The notes: generated by a model from the letters alone, not told the origin. A DNA stretch of 64,000 bases from Sulfuriferula nivalis (GCF_009937995.1 NZ_AP021881.1:3162001-3226000), one strand, 5' to 3'; positions 16,911-26,828 are shown, numbered from the stretch's first letter. Numbers and translations are program-made.

Positions 16911-19511
16911 ATGGAATCTGATACCGAACAGAGCAAGCCTACTAAAGCAAAGATAGCAACCAAGGACGATCTGAAGTCCTTGCCGCTGGATGAAGTGGAA
17001 AAAAAACTGGGATATTCCAAGGACGGCCTCAGTCAGGACGAAGCGCAGAAACGGCTGACTCAATACGGGCCTAACGAGATTGAGGAAAAGAAAACCAACT
17101 TGTTTTTAAAGCTCCTCAGCTATTTCTGGGGACCTATCCCGTGGATGATAGAAGCGGCCGTGATACTTTCCGCGGTAGCTCAGCATTGGCCGGATTTCGG
17201 CATTATTCTCACGCTGCTACTGGCTAATGCCGCCGTCGGATTCTGGGAAGAGCATCAGGCGGGTAACGCCATTGCCGCGCTGAAGGCCAAGCTGGCGATC
17301 AAGGCTCAGGTAAAACGCGATGGCAAGTGGGTCAACCCTGCTGCGCGTGAACTAGTCCCGGGCGATGTCATCCATTTGCGTCTTGGTAACATCGTACCGG
17401 CAGATGCGCGCTTGCTGGATGGTGACGCAATAGAAGTAGATCAGTCTGCGCTGACCGGAGAATCCTTGCCGGTCATGCACAAATCCGGTGATGCGGTGTT
17501 CTCGGGTTCTATCATTCGTACCGGCGAAATTGACGCGCTGGTGTACGGCACGGGTCAGAATACTTATTTTGGCAAAACGGCACAATTGGTGCAGGGGGCG
17601 CAGACAGCCAGCCATTTTCAGCGCGCAGTGCTAAAAATCGGCAATTACCTGATCATACTTGCTGTGGTGTTGGTGGCTGTGATTATTGCCGTCGCACTCT
17701 TTCGTGGCGACCCTATCCTCACCACCTTACAGTTCGCGCTGGTGTTAACGGTGGCGGCTATTCCTGTGGCGATGCCGACGGTATTGTCCGTGACGATGGC
17801 GGTGGGTGCGCGTCTGCTTGCGAAGAAACAGGCGATAGTGAGCCGGTTGGTGGCGATTGAAGAGCTGGCTGGTGTCGACGTGCTATGCGCGGACAAGACG
17901 GGCACGCTGACTCAGAACAAACTGACGCTGGGTGATCCATTCAGCGTGAACGACTATTCTGCCGATCAAGTCATCCTGAATGCCGCACTGGCGTCGAATG
18001 CGGACAATAACGACACCATCGATTTAGCAGTGATAGGTGGCCTGAAGGATAAAGCGTCGTTACAAGCTTATCAGGTAGTTCATTTTCAGCCATTCGACCC
18101 GGTACACAAGCGCACTGAGGCCACAATCAAGAATGCGGATGGAACTCAGTTCAAGGTGAGCAAGGGTGCACCGCAGGTAATTTTAGAATTATCAGCTAAT
18201 GCTGCGCAGGTGAAAGATGCCGTCGACAAGGCAGTCAACGAGTTTGCGGCACGCGGATTCCGTTCGCTGGGTGTAGCGCGAGCTGATGGCGATGGGCAAT
18301 GGCATTTTGTTGGCGTGTTGCCTATGTTCGATCCTCCGCGTGAGGATGCCAAAGCCACCATCGCGGCTGCGCTGGCAATGGGTGTCAAGGTCAAGATGGT
18401 GACGGGCGATGCGCTCGCCATCGCCAAGGAAACTGCCAAAAAACTGAACATGGGCGCCAACATCCTTGATGCCAGTGGTTTGGGCGATGTAAAACAAAAT
18501 GAGAACGCGCAGACGGCCGCATCTATTGAGCAGGCTGATGGTTTTGCACAGGTGTTTCCAGAACACAAATTTCATATTGTCGATGTACTGCAAAAACAAG
18601 GGCATATAGTAGGTATGACTGGCGATGGGGTAAACGATGCCCCGGCGCTGAAGAAGGCTGACTGCGGCATCGCCGTATCTGATGCGACTGATGCTGCACG
18701 CGCGGCGGCGGATATCGTACTGATGACGCCTGGCCTGTCGGTAATCATCGATGCAATCAAGGAAAGTCGACGCATTTTCCAGCGCATGAACAGCTATGCG
18801 ATTTACCGCATAGCTGAGACGCTGCGCGTGCTGTTCTTCATGACGCTGGCGATTGTGGTGTTCAATTTTTATCCATTAACAGCCGTCATGATCGTGATGC
18901 TGGCGCTGCTTAACGACGGTGCCATCCTGTCTATTGCTTACGACAACGTGCATTACAAGAAGCAGCCCGAGGCCTGGAACATGCGTATGGTACTGGGGAT
19001 ATCCACGGTACTGGGTATTATCGGTGTTGTCGCCGCTTTTGGTCTGTTTTATCTGGGTGAGCGCGTATTTCATCTCGATCGTGCACATATCCAGACGCTG
19101 ATGTATCTGAAACTGTCAGTGGCGGGTCATCTGACGATTTTCCTGACACGTACACGTGGCCCATTCTGGTCCATACGTCCTGCCCGAATCTTATGGGTGG
19201 CCGTACTCGGTACGCAAATTGTAGCGACGCTGATAGCGGTTTATGGGCTGTTCATGACACCGTTGGGCTGGGGCTGGGCGGCATTTGTATGGGGTTATGC
19301 GCTGCTGTGGTTCCTGGTCAACGATCGCATAAAACTGCTGGCATATCGGATATTTGACCCAGTAGTAGAACCTACGTCAATTAAGCCAGCAGTTGATGTA
19401 ACGCCACAGATTGCTACACGGGCTTATGAGCTGTATGAGCAGGAAGGTCGTCAGGATGGACATGATGTTCAGGACTGGAATCAGGCCGAGCGTGAGATAC
19501 GGAAACATTAG
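16911..19511 (+). CDS. P3A-type H+-exporting ATPase with a DUF2934-like tail
   Basis: This 866-residue plasma-membrane proton ATPase pumps H+ out using ATP. The N-terminal cation ATPase domain begins at about residue 22, TGESLPV marks the actuator domain, and CADKTGTLTQNKL carries the phosphorylated Asp. MTGDGVNDAPALKKADCGIA is the hinge motif. Transmembrane helices lie at about 70-115, 240-300 and 630-790. The last 30 residues (RAYELYEQEGRQDGHDV then QDWNQAEREIRKH) are not part of the pump family and resemble DUF2934. The same tail ends the CopB ATPase at 20424-22550. Confidence 0.9.
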   Translation: MESDTEQSKPTKAKIATKDDLKSLPLDEVEKKLGYSKDGLSQDEAQKRLTQYGPNEIEEKKTNLFLKLLSYFWGPIPWMIEAAVILSAVAQHWPDFGIILTLLLANAAVGFWEEHQAGNAIAALKAKLAIKAQVKRDGKWVNPAARELVPGDVIHLRLGNIVPADARLLDGDAIEVDQSALTGESLPVMHKSGDAVFSGSIIRTGEIDALVYGTGQNTYFGKTAQLVQGAQTASHFQRAVLKIGNYLIILAVVLVAVIIAVALFRGDPILTTLQFALVLTVAAIPVAMPTVLSVTMAVGARLLAKKQAIVSRLVAIEELAGVDVLCADKTGTLTQNKLTLGDPFSVNDYSADQVILNAALASNADNNDTIDLAVIGGLKDKASLQAYQVVHFQPFDPVHKRTEATIKNADGTQFKVSKGAPQVILELSANAAQVKDAVDKAVNEFAARGFRSLGVARADGDGQWHFVGVLPMFDPPREDAKATIAAALAMGVKVKMVTGDALAIAKETAKKLNMGANILDASGLGDVKQNENAQTAASIEQADGFAQVFPEHKFHIVDVLQKQGHIVGMTGDGVNDAPALKKADCGIAVSDATDAARAAADIVLMTPGLSVIIDAIKESRRIFQRMNSYAIYRIAETLRVLFFMTLAIVVFNFYPLTAVMIVMLALLNDGAILSIAYDNVHYKKQPEAWNMRMVLGISTVLGIIGVVAAFGLFYLGERVFHLDRAHIQTLMYLKLSVAGHLTIFLTRTRGPFWSIRPARILWVAVLGTQIVATLIAVYGLFMTPLGWGWAAFVWGYALLWFLVNDRIKLLAYRIFDPVVEPTSIKPAVDVTPQIATRAYELYEQEGRQDGHDVQDWNQAEREIRKH

Positions 19512-19584
19512 GTAAGACGAGACAGTACGCCGATGTTTTTGTCGTGCTGGCGTTTATGGTTTTGTTCTTTGAAGGAAATTGATA

Positions 19585-20073
19585 ATGAATGACGATACAA
19601 ATGATCCTGTATGCGGAATGCTAGTCAAGCCAGACTCATTTGCAATGGAGTATCTCGACATACATTACGCTTTTTGTTCTCAGCAATGCAGGGATCGGTT
19701 CTGCGCGAATCCTCGTCTTTATGTCGGAGTGCCGGGTGAAGAAGCGCCCAAGCAGAAGGGTATGGAAGTTATTAAACAGCGACGTTTCCGCTTGGATCGG
19801 GAGTTGACCGGTGCAGAGGCGTTGCTGCTCGAGGAAGAGTTGAGTGTGATGATGGGTATCAGGCAAATCGTGGTTGCTGGTGACACCATCAATATCACCT
19901 ATGACTTGTTGTTGGTAACTGCCGAACAAATTGAAGCATGTGTAGAGCAGGCGGGTATGCACCTTGGTACAGGATGGGGCGAGCGTCTACAACGAGGCTT
20001 TATCCATGATTTTGAAGAAATTGAAATTGACAGTCTGGAAGTCAGACCTCGGCCAGTACCAATCAAACCTTAA
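19585..20073 (+). CDS. YHS-domain protein with a C-terminal HMA-like domain
   Basis: This 162-residue protein starts at the ATG at 19585 (MNDDTNDPVCGML), with GAAGGAA upstream; a TTG two codons earlier is less likely. Residues 6-45 form a YHS metal-binding domain (DPVCGM, then YAFCSQQCRDRFCANP). Residues about 62-115 (RFRLDRELTGAEALLLEEEL, IRQIVVAGDTINITYD) have a ferredoxin-like pattern like an HMA domain without CxxC. It lies between the two P-type ATPase genes, close to copB, so a role in metal delivery or sensing is plausible. That role is inferred. Confidence 0.7.
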   Translation: MNDDTNDPVCGMLVKPDSFAMEYLDIHYAFCSQQCRDRFCANPRLYVGVPGEEAPKQKGMEVIKQRRFRLDRELTGAEALLLEEELSVMMGIRQIVVAGDTINITYDLLLVTAEQIEACVEQAGMHLGTGWGERLQRGFIHDFEEIEIDSLEVRPRPVPIKP

Positions 20074-20242
20074 ACATAGGTTAGCTTTTTGCCAGGGTTG
20101 CATACATAAGTGATCGTGATTGCATCATTTTCTTAGTCAGTCAGCAGTATTGTGTACGTTGGCGCACTGAGAATTTATTGGCAGTAATAAATAATATTTA
20201 CTGTGATTTCTTCAACAACCGAAAAAATTAGAGGTAATAACG

Positions 20243-20386
20243 ATGATACAAGGCAACTGGATGGCTGGCTGGGGTTGGCCTTGGATAATATTGGTCGTGA
20301 TTTTGATTGTTGTTGGGATAGTGATCACGCGTAAAGATAATGACAGGAAGAAAAGTCATGTAAGAAAGCGGGTCAGGATGCCATGA
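20243..20386 (+). CDS. Small single-pass membrane protein
   Basis: This 47-codon frame, missed by length filters, has a ribosome site (AGAGGTAA) 7 bp before ATG. The product has a Trp/Gly-rich start (MIQGNWMAGWGWPW), one transmembrane helix (IILVVILIVVGIVI) and a strongly basic tail (KDNDRKKSHVRKRVR), predicted to face the cytoplasm. It lies 38 bp upstream of the CopB-type ATPase. No family is recognised. Possible small partner of the pump. Confidence 0.6.
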   Translation: MIQGNWMAGWGWPWIILVVILIVVGIVITRKDNDRKKSHVRKRVRMP

Positions 20387-20423
20387 CTCAGCTACTTAAA
20401 TTCCAAAAAAACGGTACATAAAC

Positions 20424-22550
20424 ATGCAAGCACATAATCATCAGAGTCACCACGCGCATATGGCTGAGGATTTCCGGCAGCGTTTCTGGATCGCATTGGT
20501 ACTGACCGTGCCGATACTGGCCCTCTCGCCGTTGCTTCAGGAGCTGGTGGGTTTACGTAAAACCATCAGTTTTTCTGGCGATTTATATGTCTTGTTTGGC
20601 CTGTCTACCGCAGTATTCTTTTATGGTGGCTGGCCATTTCTGAAGGGTCTATACACAGAACTCAAATCCGCCCGACCGGGGATGATGACGCTGGTCGCAG
20701 TTGCCATCACTACGGCATATGCATATAGCAGTGCCGTGGTTTTTGGCTTGCCCGGCAAGGTGTTCTTTTGGGAGCTGGCTACGCTGGTCGATGTGATGTT
20801 GCTCGGGCACTGGATAGAAATGAAGTCAGTGATGGGTGCATCCAAAGCGCTGGAGGAATTGGCGAAATTGATGCCTTCCGACGCCCACAAACTCATGCCT
20901 GACGGCAGTGTGAAGGATGTGCCGTTAAGCGAGCTGGCGGTGGACGATCAGGTGCTGATCAAACCGGGTGAAAAGATTCCCGCTGACGGTATTATCGTGG
21001 ATGGTGAAAGTGCGGTGAATGAAGCCATGCTCACCGGGGAATCAATGCCAGTCACCAAAAAAACCAACGACAAGGTTATCGGCGGTGCCATCAATGGCGA
21101 AGGTTCACTCACCATCGCAGTTAAAGGTACCGGCAAGGATTCATTTTTGTCGCAGGTCATCGATCTGGTTAAACAGGCTCAGGAAAGCAAATCCAAGACT
21201 CAGGATCTGGCCAACACCGCAGCAATGTGGCTCACCATTATCGCGTTGAGTGGTGGTGCAATTACCTTCTTTATCTGGTTGGGCGTCATGGGCAAAGATC
21301 TCTCTTTTGCTATTGAACGTGCCGTAACTGTCATGGTCATCACTTGCCCGCATGCGCTTGGTTTGGCAGTGCCGCTGGTAGTTGCTGTTTCCACGGCGTT
21401 GGCCGCGAGCAATGGATTATTGATTCGTAATCGTTCCGCTTTTGAACAGGCCAGAAAAGTACAGGCGATTATTTTCGACAAAACCGGCACGCTTACCGAA
21501 GGCCGTTTTGGCGTGACGGATACCCTGCTGTTAGCGCAGGATATCGACAAAGATACACTGATTAAATATGCGGCCTCGGTGGAAGCCAATTCCGAGCACC
21601 CCATTGCCAAGGCTATTGCTTCTTACGAAGATAAATTGCCCATAGAAAACTTTAAAGGCATAGCTGGCAAAGGTGCCGAAGCCAGAGTTGATGGCAAGGA
21701 GGTCAAAGTGGTGAGCCCGGGCTTCCTGCGCGAACAGAACATCGCTATGGATGACAAACGCGTGGACGAACTCAAAGCGCAAGGCAAAACGGTGGTATTT
21801 GTGCTGATTGATGGTCAGCTGAAAGGCGCAATTGCACTGGCTGATATCATCCGGCCCGAATCTAAACAGGCTATCGCTGCACTCAGGGCGATGGGTATCA
21901 AGTGCATGATGCTCACTGGGGACAACAAACAGGTCGCCCAATGGGTGTCGGATCAGGTCGGGCTGGATGAGTATTTCGCCGAAGTCCTGCCTCAGGATAA
22001 AGCGGCCAAAGTTAAAGAAGTGCAGTCCCGTGGCATATTGGTGGCTATGACCGGTGATGGCGTGAACGACGCTCCCGCGTTGGCGCAGGCGAATTTGGGT
22101 ATCGCTATTGGGGCGGGTTCCGATGTTGCAGTCGAAACGGCAGACATTATTCTGGTGCGCAGTAATCCGATGGATGTTGTGGCGCTCCTCAAGCTTTCCA
22201 AGGCTACCTATAGCAAGATGATTCAGAACCTCATCTGGGCGACCGGCTATAACGCGTTCGCTATCCCGCTGGCAGCCGGTGCCCTTTACAGCTGGGGAGT
22301 GATTCTATCTCCAGCATTGGGCGCGGCGCTGATGGCCGCGAGCACGGTGATAGTCGCGATTAACGCACGTTTACTCACCATACCTCGGGGTTCTGATACC
22401 AAGTCGGTAATACCGCAAGATAAACAAGGTATTAAAACCAAACAACAAATCACCAAACGTGCCTATGAATTGTATGAGCAGGAAGGTCGTCAGAATGGAC
22501 ATGATGTTCAGGACTGGAATCAGGCCGAACATGAGATTCGGAAAGAATAG
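20424..22550 (+). CDS. copB: CopB-type copper/heavy-metal P1B ATPase with a DUF2934-like tail
   Basis: This 708-residue P1B-type ATPase has a His-rich N-terminus (MQAHNHQSHHAH) and no HMA domain. The membrane metal site is CPH (TCPHALGLAVPL), typical of the CopB (P1B-3) subgroup that exports copper. TGESMPV, FDKTGTLTEGRFG, the SEHPIAKAI nucleotide-binding motif and MTGDGVNDAPALAQA are intact. The last 30 residues repeat the tail of the proton ATPase upstream (RAYELYEQEGRQNGHDV...), preceded by a Lys/Gln-rich linker. Copper is the best guess; silver is possible. Confidence 0.9.
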   Translation: MQAHNHQSHHAHMAEDFRQRFWIALVLTVPILALSPLLQELVGLRKTISFSGDLYVLFGLSTAVFFYGGWPFLKGLYTELKSARPGMMTLVAVAITTAYAYSSAVVFGLPGKVFFWELATLVDVMLLGHWIEMKSVMGASKALEELAKLMPSDAHKLMPDGSVKDVPLSELAVDDQVLIKPGEKIPADGIIVDGESAVNEAMLTGESMPVTKKTNDKVIGGAINGEGSLTIAVKGTGKDSFLSQVIDLVKQAQESKSKTQDLANTAAMWLTIIALSGGAITFFIWLGVMGKDLSFAIERAVTVMVITCPHALGLAVPLVVAVSTALAASNGLLIRNRSAFEQARKVQAIIFDKTGTLTEGRFGVTDTLLLAQDIDKDTLIKYAASVEANSEHPIAKAIASYEDKLPIENFKGIAGKGAEARVDGKEVKVVSPGFLREQNIAMDDKRVDELKAQGKTVVFVLIDGQLKGAIALADIIRPESKQAIAALRAMGIKCMMLTGDNKQVAQWVSDQVGLDEYFAEVLPQDKAAKVKEVQSRGILVAMTGDGVNDAPALAQANLGIAIGAGSDVAVETADIILVRSNPMDVVALLKLSKATYSKMIQNLIWATGYNAFAIPLAAGALYSWGVILSPALGAALMAASTVIVAINARLLTIPRGSDTKSVIPQDKQGIKTKQQITKRAYELYEQEGRQNGHDVQDWNQAEHEIRKE

Positions 22551-22640
22551 GCAAGATGGAATATTTGCACAGATGCTTTGCTACTCATAAGCGAAAAAAG
22601 TAATTTATGCAATCCAAATTACTGAAAGGAAAAGATAAAG

Positions 22641-23531
22641 ATGAAAATTAAACCTAAGGATTTCCAGGTGCAAGAAGGTAAAAAGCTTGATCTTGCGAAG
22701 TGGCCGACGCAGATCAAAACGGTCTATAAGTCGAAGTCAAAATACAAGAAATACCTCAAAGCACAGGTGGAGGAGTTAAGCGAGCTGCAACGCATACACT
22801 ACGCATCCAATCACTATTCTGTATTGCTTATTTTTCAGGCCATGGATGCGGCTGGTAAGGATGGCGCCATTCGGCACGTTATGTCCGGCGTCAATCCGCA
22901 AGGTTGTCAGGTATTCAGCTTCAAACATCCGACCCCCGAGGAACTGGAACACGATTTCCTGTGGCGTAGTACGCGTGATTTACCGGAACGAGGACGTATC
23001 GGTATTTTCAACCGATCCTACTATGAGGAAGTCCTGATCGTTCGTGTGCATCCGGAGATACTGCAAGGTGAAGGCTTGCCTGATGGGGTGCTCAATGAGA
23101 AAACCGTCTGGCGTGAGCGATATCGCTCCATCGTCGATATGGAGAACCATCTTTATCGAAACGGGACACGGATCATTAAGTTTTTCTTGCATCTTTCCAA
23201 GGAAGAGCAGCGCAAACGCTTTCTGGATCGCATCGACGAGCCTGAAAAGAACTGGAAATTCAGCCTCAACGATATGGTCGAACGGGGATATTGGGAGCAG
23301 TATATGCAGGCCTATGAATCATGCCTGAGTGCAACCAGTACCGAGCACGCACCCTGGTATGTGGTTCCTGCCGATGATAAGAAAAATGCGCGACTAATTA
23401 TTTCCGAAATTATTCTGGATACATTCAAGTCACTCAACATGAGTTATCCGGAAGTAGACGCTGCACGGCTGCAGGAATTGGCGTCAATACGCCAGCAACT
23501 GATGTTGGAAGCGCCATGTCCTAAACCTTAA
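22641..23531 (+). CDS. ppk2: Polyphosphate kinase 2 family protein
   Basis: PPK2 enzymes transfer phosphate between polyphosphate and nucleotides. This 296-residue single-domain protein has the Walker A motif [20 protein letters not shown] at about residues 66-85, the Walker B-like region [19 protein letters not shown] and the lid [20 protein letters not shown]. Single-domain members of this kind usually make ADP or ATP from AMP or ADP at the expense of polyP. AAAGGAAAAG precedes the start. Together with glycogen enzymes and pumps nearby it suggests an energy-reserve cluster. Confidence 0.9.
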   Translation: MKIKPKDFQVQEGKKLDLAKWPTQIKTVYKSKSKYKKYLKAQVEELSELQRIHYASNHYSVLLIFQAMDAAGKDGAIRHVMSGVNPQGCQVFSFKHPTPEELEHDFLWRSTRDLPERGRIGIFNRSYYEEVLIVRVHPEILQGEGLPDGVLNEKTVWRERYRSIVDMENHLYRNGTRIIKFFLHLSKEEQRKRFLDRIDEPEKNWKFSLNDMVERGYWEQYMQAYESCLSATSTEHAPWYVVPADDKKNARLIISEIILDTFKSLNMSYPEVDAARLQELASIRQQLMLEAPCPKP

Positions 23532-23558
23532 ACACTAACAGTTAGAAGGAGAATTAAA

Positions 23559-24074
23559 ATGAAAGATTTACTGCCACCACGCGATCCTATAGACGGTATG
23601 GGTGAAGCTTATGAATTGCTGCTGGAAAATGTGTTAAAGAAAACGCGGCAAAGTGGTATCGTTGCTCGTGAAGTATATGATGAGATTCGCAACGAGATCA
23701 TAGCCTTGGACAAGTTTAGCGATGATGAAGTTGACAAGCTGGAAGTCTATATAAAACGCGACCTGATCGATGCCGCGCAATATCTCGATGAGAATGGTAA
23801 AGATTTGACAGCATGGATAGGGTTTGACATAGCATTGATCAAGCGTGATTTTCTGGAACGATTTACCAATGCAGCAGATCAAACTACTGTAGCGTTAGCT
23901 CGGCTGAAACTCAAAGCGGAAATAGCAGGTTATAAAACCGGTGAGCTGACTGGGTTGGGCACACTGGTCTGTGATCAATGTGGTGAAAAATTGCACTTTC
24001 ATAAACCGGGGCACATCCCCCCTTGTCCCAAGTGTAATAGCACGCATTTTCACCGGCAGAAGATAGAATTATGA
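23559..24074 (+). CDS. Zinc-ribbon protein of the DUF1451 (YbeL) type
   Basis: This 171-residue protein has a helical N-terminal region (GMGEAYELLLENVLKKTR, YDEIRNEIIALDKFSDDE) and a C-terminal zinc ribbon with two CxxC pairs, CDQCGEKLHF and CPKCNSTHFHR. This matches the DUF1451/YbeL family, whose function is unknown. It lies 27 bp after ppk2 and 33 bp before zwf, so all three are likely co-transcribed. AGAAGGAGA precedes the start. Confidence 0.75.
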   Translation: MKDLLPPRDPIDGMGEAYELLLENVLKKTRQSGIVAREVYDEIRNEIIALDKFSDDEVDKLEVYIKRDLIDAAQYLDENGKDLTAWIGFDIALIKRDFLERFTNAADQTTVALARLKLKAEIAGYKTGELTGLGTLVCDQCGEKLHFHKPGHIPPCPKCNSTHFHRQKIEL

Positions 24075-24107
24075 ATGCATAATTGAGGCACTGAAAGGGG
24101 CGCAGAG

Positions 24108-25520
24108 ATGGACACTAGCCATAGTCGTATGGCACCTGCAGATGCACTGGTGATTTTTGGTGTGACCGGCGACCTTGCCCACAAGATGATTTTCCCTGCG
24201 CTGTACGCAATGGCCAAGCGTGGTGTGCTTAACGTGCCCGTGGTAGGCGTTGCCGGGTCACAGTTGAGTCTTGCGCAATTGCGTCAACGGGTGGAGGATA
24301 GTGTTGCTGAAGCCGGCAAGATCGATGATCGTGCTGCATTCGATCACCTGCTGTCATTGCTCTGTTATGTGGGCGGTGATTACAACGATCCGGACACGTT
24401 CATTGCGCTTAAACAGGCATTGGGTGCTGCCCGTCGCCCAGCGCATTATCTGGCTATTCCACCTGCACTGTTCGCTATTGTGATCAGGGGGCTGGGTGCT
24501 GCCGGACTTGCCGATCAGGCGCGCGTCATCGTTGAGAAACCGTTCGGGCGCGATCTCGCTTCTGCACAGGCGCTGAACCGCATCGCGCTGTCGGTGTTCG
24601 CGGAAGATGCCATTTTCCGCATCGATCACTATCTCGGGAAAGAGGCTATTATGAATATCCTCTATTTCCGCTTCGCCAATTCTTTCCTCGAGCCAATCTG
24701 GAATCGTAATTACGTATCCAGCGTACAGATTACGCTGTCTGAAAATTTCGGCATCAAGGAGCGCGGTGCGTTTTACGAAAGTGCAGGTTGCCTGCGCGAT
24801 GTTATCCAGAACCATTTATTTCAGATTGTCGCATTGCTGGCTATGGAGCCGCCAGCCTATCAGGGCTTCGGTGCCGTACATAGCGAGAAGGCCAAGGTAT
24901 TTCAGGCCATGCGTCCTTTGCAGCCGGATGACGTGGTGCGTGGCCAGTACAGCGGTTATCGTCAGGAAGCGGGTGTTGCGCCAGATTCGGATGTCGAGAC
25001 CTACTGCGCGCTGCGGCTATTTATCGATTCGTGGCGCTGGCAAGGGGTACCGTGGTATTTGCGTTCTGGTAAATGTCTGGCGGAGACGGCTGCCGAGGTG
25101 CTGGTCGAGCTGAAACCACCACCACAAAAATTGTTTGATGACGCTGCGGCTGTAACTGGGCGCGCCAATTATTTTCGTTTCCGGATTTCCCCCAATTCAG
25201 CGGTCGCGCTCGCCGCGCGCGTCAAACGGGCAGGCAAGGAATTCACCGGTGACCAGCGTGAACTTTATCTGCTGGATGAGCAACTTGGGGAAGAAACACC
25301 CTACGAACGCTTACTTGAGGATGCCATGGCCGGCGATGGCGCGCTTTTCACTCGTGAAGATGCAGTCGAAGCTGCCTGGGCAGTGGTCGACCTGGTACTC
25401 GACGCGCACCAGCCGGCATACCCCTACCAGCCCGGTAGCTGGGGTCCGCAGCAGGCTGATACATTGATTGCCGCAGACAGTATCTGGCATAACCCGATGC
25501 CAGAAAAGGGTAGAAAATGA
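24108..25520 (+). CDS. zwf: Glucose-6-phosphate 1-dehydrogenase
   Basis: Zwf oxidises glucose-6-phosphate to 6-phosphogluconolactone and makes NADPH. This 470-residue protein has the nucleotide-binding start FGVTGDLAHKMIFPAL and the substrate motif RIDHYLGKEAIMN, followed by WNRNYVSSVQITLSE. It is the last gene of the plus-strand run that begins with glgP, so glucose-1-phosphate released from glycogen could feed the oxidative pentose pathway. No pgm, pgl or gnd is visible. GGGGCGCAGAG precedes the start. Confidence 0.95.
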   Translation: MDTSHSRMAPADALVIFGVTGDLAHKMIFPALYAMAKRGVLNVPVVGVAGSQLSLAQLRQRVEDSVAEAGKIDDRAAFDHLLSLLCYVGGDYNDPDTFIALKQALGAARRPAHYLAIPPALFAIVIRGLGAAGLADQARVIVEKPFGRDLASAQALNRIALSVFAEDAIFRIDHYLGKEAIMNILYFRFANSFLEPIWNRNYVSSVQITLSENFGIKERGAFYESAGCLRDVIQNHLFQIVALLAMEPPAYQGFGAVHSEKAKVFQAMRPLQPDDVVRGQYSGYRQEAGVAPDSDVETYCALRLFIDSWRWQGVPWYLRSGKCLAETAAEVLVELKPPPQKLFDDAAAVTGRANYFRFRISPNSAVALAARVKRAGKEFTGDQRELYLLDEQLGEETPYERLLEDAMAGDGALFTREDAVEAAWAVVDLVLDAHQPAYPYQPGSWGPQQADTLIAADSIWHNPMPEKGRK

Positions 25521-25625
25521 TGTCCGCACTGTATTAATACGCTGTTGAATTATCCTCAGCGAGTAAATCGTTAAGATCGCTCAGGCCGCAATCCACTTTT
25601 TATTATAAGTATTCACGGAATAGTT

Positions 25626-26297
25626 CTATTTAGTTGGACGGTTGTAACAAGCGAAAAAGTGTTGCACGGGTGGAGCCTGATCGTCATCGTAGATCACGAA
25701 AGCTTGTTCGCATAATCCTGCGCGGATAAATCCGTCTATTTCTGGGCGGTCAAGTGGCAGCGGAAAGGCGTCTTCTTTTTCTCCCGTATTGCGGCTGCGA
25801 CAGGAAATCAGTGCATGACCACCAGGAGCAACCATGGCGGCAATTGCATTCAGTGCACGTAACCGATATTCCCCAGGTAAGACTTGTATGGTGTTGCATT
25901 CAAATACCAGATCAAATCCATTTGCCCAGTCTCGCGGGTGGTCGAACAGATCGGCGACTACATAGTTGACCCTGCTGTCTGGGTAGCGCTTGCGGCATAG
26001 CGCGATGGCTGTTGGCGAAATATCGAAAGCGGTGACCTGATAGCCGTGAGCAGACAGTGCTTCAGCGTCATCACCGACACCACAACCTACAGTGATTGCA
26101 GTGCGCTGGGGGCTGGTATTTGGGTGCGCTTCGAGCCAGGTAATCAGGTAAGGGTTGGGTACGAGGTCTGCCCAGAATACAGCGCTTACGTCACCATCGG
26201 CATCCTGATAAACCTGATCACACCAGCCGCTAGGATCGTCTCTATCCTGGTGGGCTTTGACCATGCTGAGAAATTTACTGCGGGCTGATTCATCCAT
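25626..26297 (-). CDS. Class I SAM-dependent methyltransferase
   Basis: This 223-residue protein has a Rossmann methyltransferase core: AITVGCGVGDDAEALSAHG (motif I), VTAFDISPTAIALCRKRYP and VFECNTIQVLPGEYR. The arrangement resembles thiopurine methyltransferase-like or Methyltransf_25 proteins; the substrate cannot be read. It converges on zwf with 105 bp between, in which I see no clear terminator. The DUF2059 gene ends 12 bp upstream of its start region on the same strand. Confidence 0.8.
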   Translation of the reverse strand: MDESARSKFLSMVKAHQDRDDPSGWCDQVYQDADGDVSAVFWADLVPNPYLITWLEAHPNTSPQRTAITVGCGVGDDAEALSAHGYQVTAFDISPTAIALCRKRYPDSRVNYVVADLFDHPRDWANGFDLVFECNTIQVLPGEYRLRALNAIAAMVAPGGHALISCRSRNTGEKEDAFPLPLDRPEIDGFIRAGLCEQAFVIYDDDQAPPVQHFFACYNRPTK

Positions 26298-26309
26298 AGC
26301 AGATTGCGT

Positions 26310-26828
26310 TCAGTTTCCTGTACCTTTATTTGCGGCTTTTAATTCAACGAGAAAATCTTGCTGAATCTTTTGAATTTTTGGGCGATCTTGGGACAACATG
26401 TTTTGTACTTCAAACATGGATTTTTGCATCAAAACTGGCATTTTTTGTATCACCGCCTGACCTGCGGGTGTTTTATAAAACGCCAACATACCTGCGACTT
26501 CTTCTTCTGTAAATGTGTCTTTGTAAAGACGAATGTACATGGGCTCAACCTTGTCCCAAGCCAGATCGCCATGGATAAGCACAACCATTTTATCTTTCAT
26601 ATTGTTAATGGCTTGTTGCTCACCAGGATTTGGAACCTTGCCTTTTAATGCTTGTTGTATGGACATGCTCATCATGGCATCAACTTGATTTAACATGCCC
26701 GCTACTAGTTTCTGTGCTTGAGTGATGGCAAGTAGTTGTTTAATAGAATTTTCATCAGCGGGTGCAGCCGTGGCTACAGTAGCACTGAGGAGGAGAACTG
26801 TGGCGATCGTAATTTTAATAATACGCAT
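26310..26828 (-). CDS. Exported DUF2059 protein
   Basis: This 172-residue protein has a signal peptide (MRIIKITIATVLLLSATVATAAPA) cleaved after about residue 22. The rest is helical: KQLLAITQAQKLVAGMLNQV and YKDTFTEEEVAGMLAFYKT, with GQAVIQKMPVLMQKS as in DUF2059. The family is periplasmic and of unknown function. It is followed closely by the methyltransferase gene and may share its transcript. Confidence 0.8.
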   Translation of the reverse strand: MRIIKITIATVLLLSATVATAAPADENSIKQLLAITQAQKLVAGMLNQVDAMMSMSIQQALKGKVPNPGEQQAINNMKDKMVVLIHGDLAWDKVEPMYIRLYKDTFTEEEVAGMLAFYKTPAGQAVIQKMPVLMQKSMFEVQNMLSQDRPKIQKIQQDFLVELKAANKGTGN

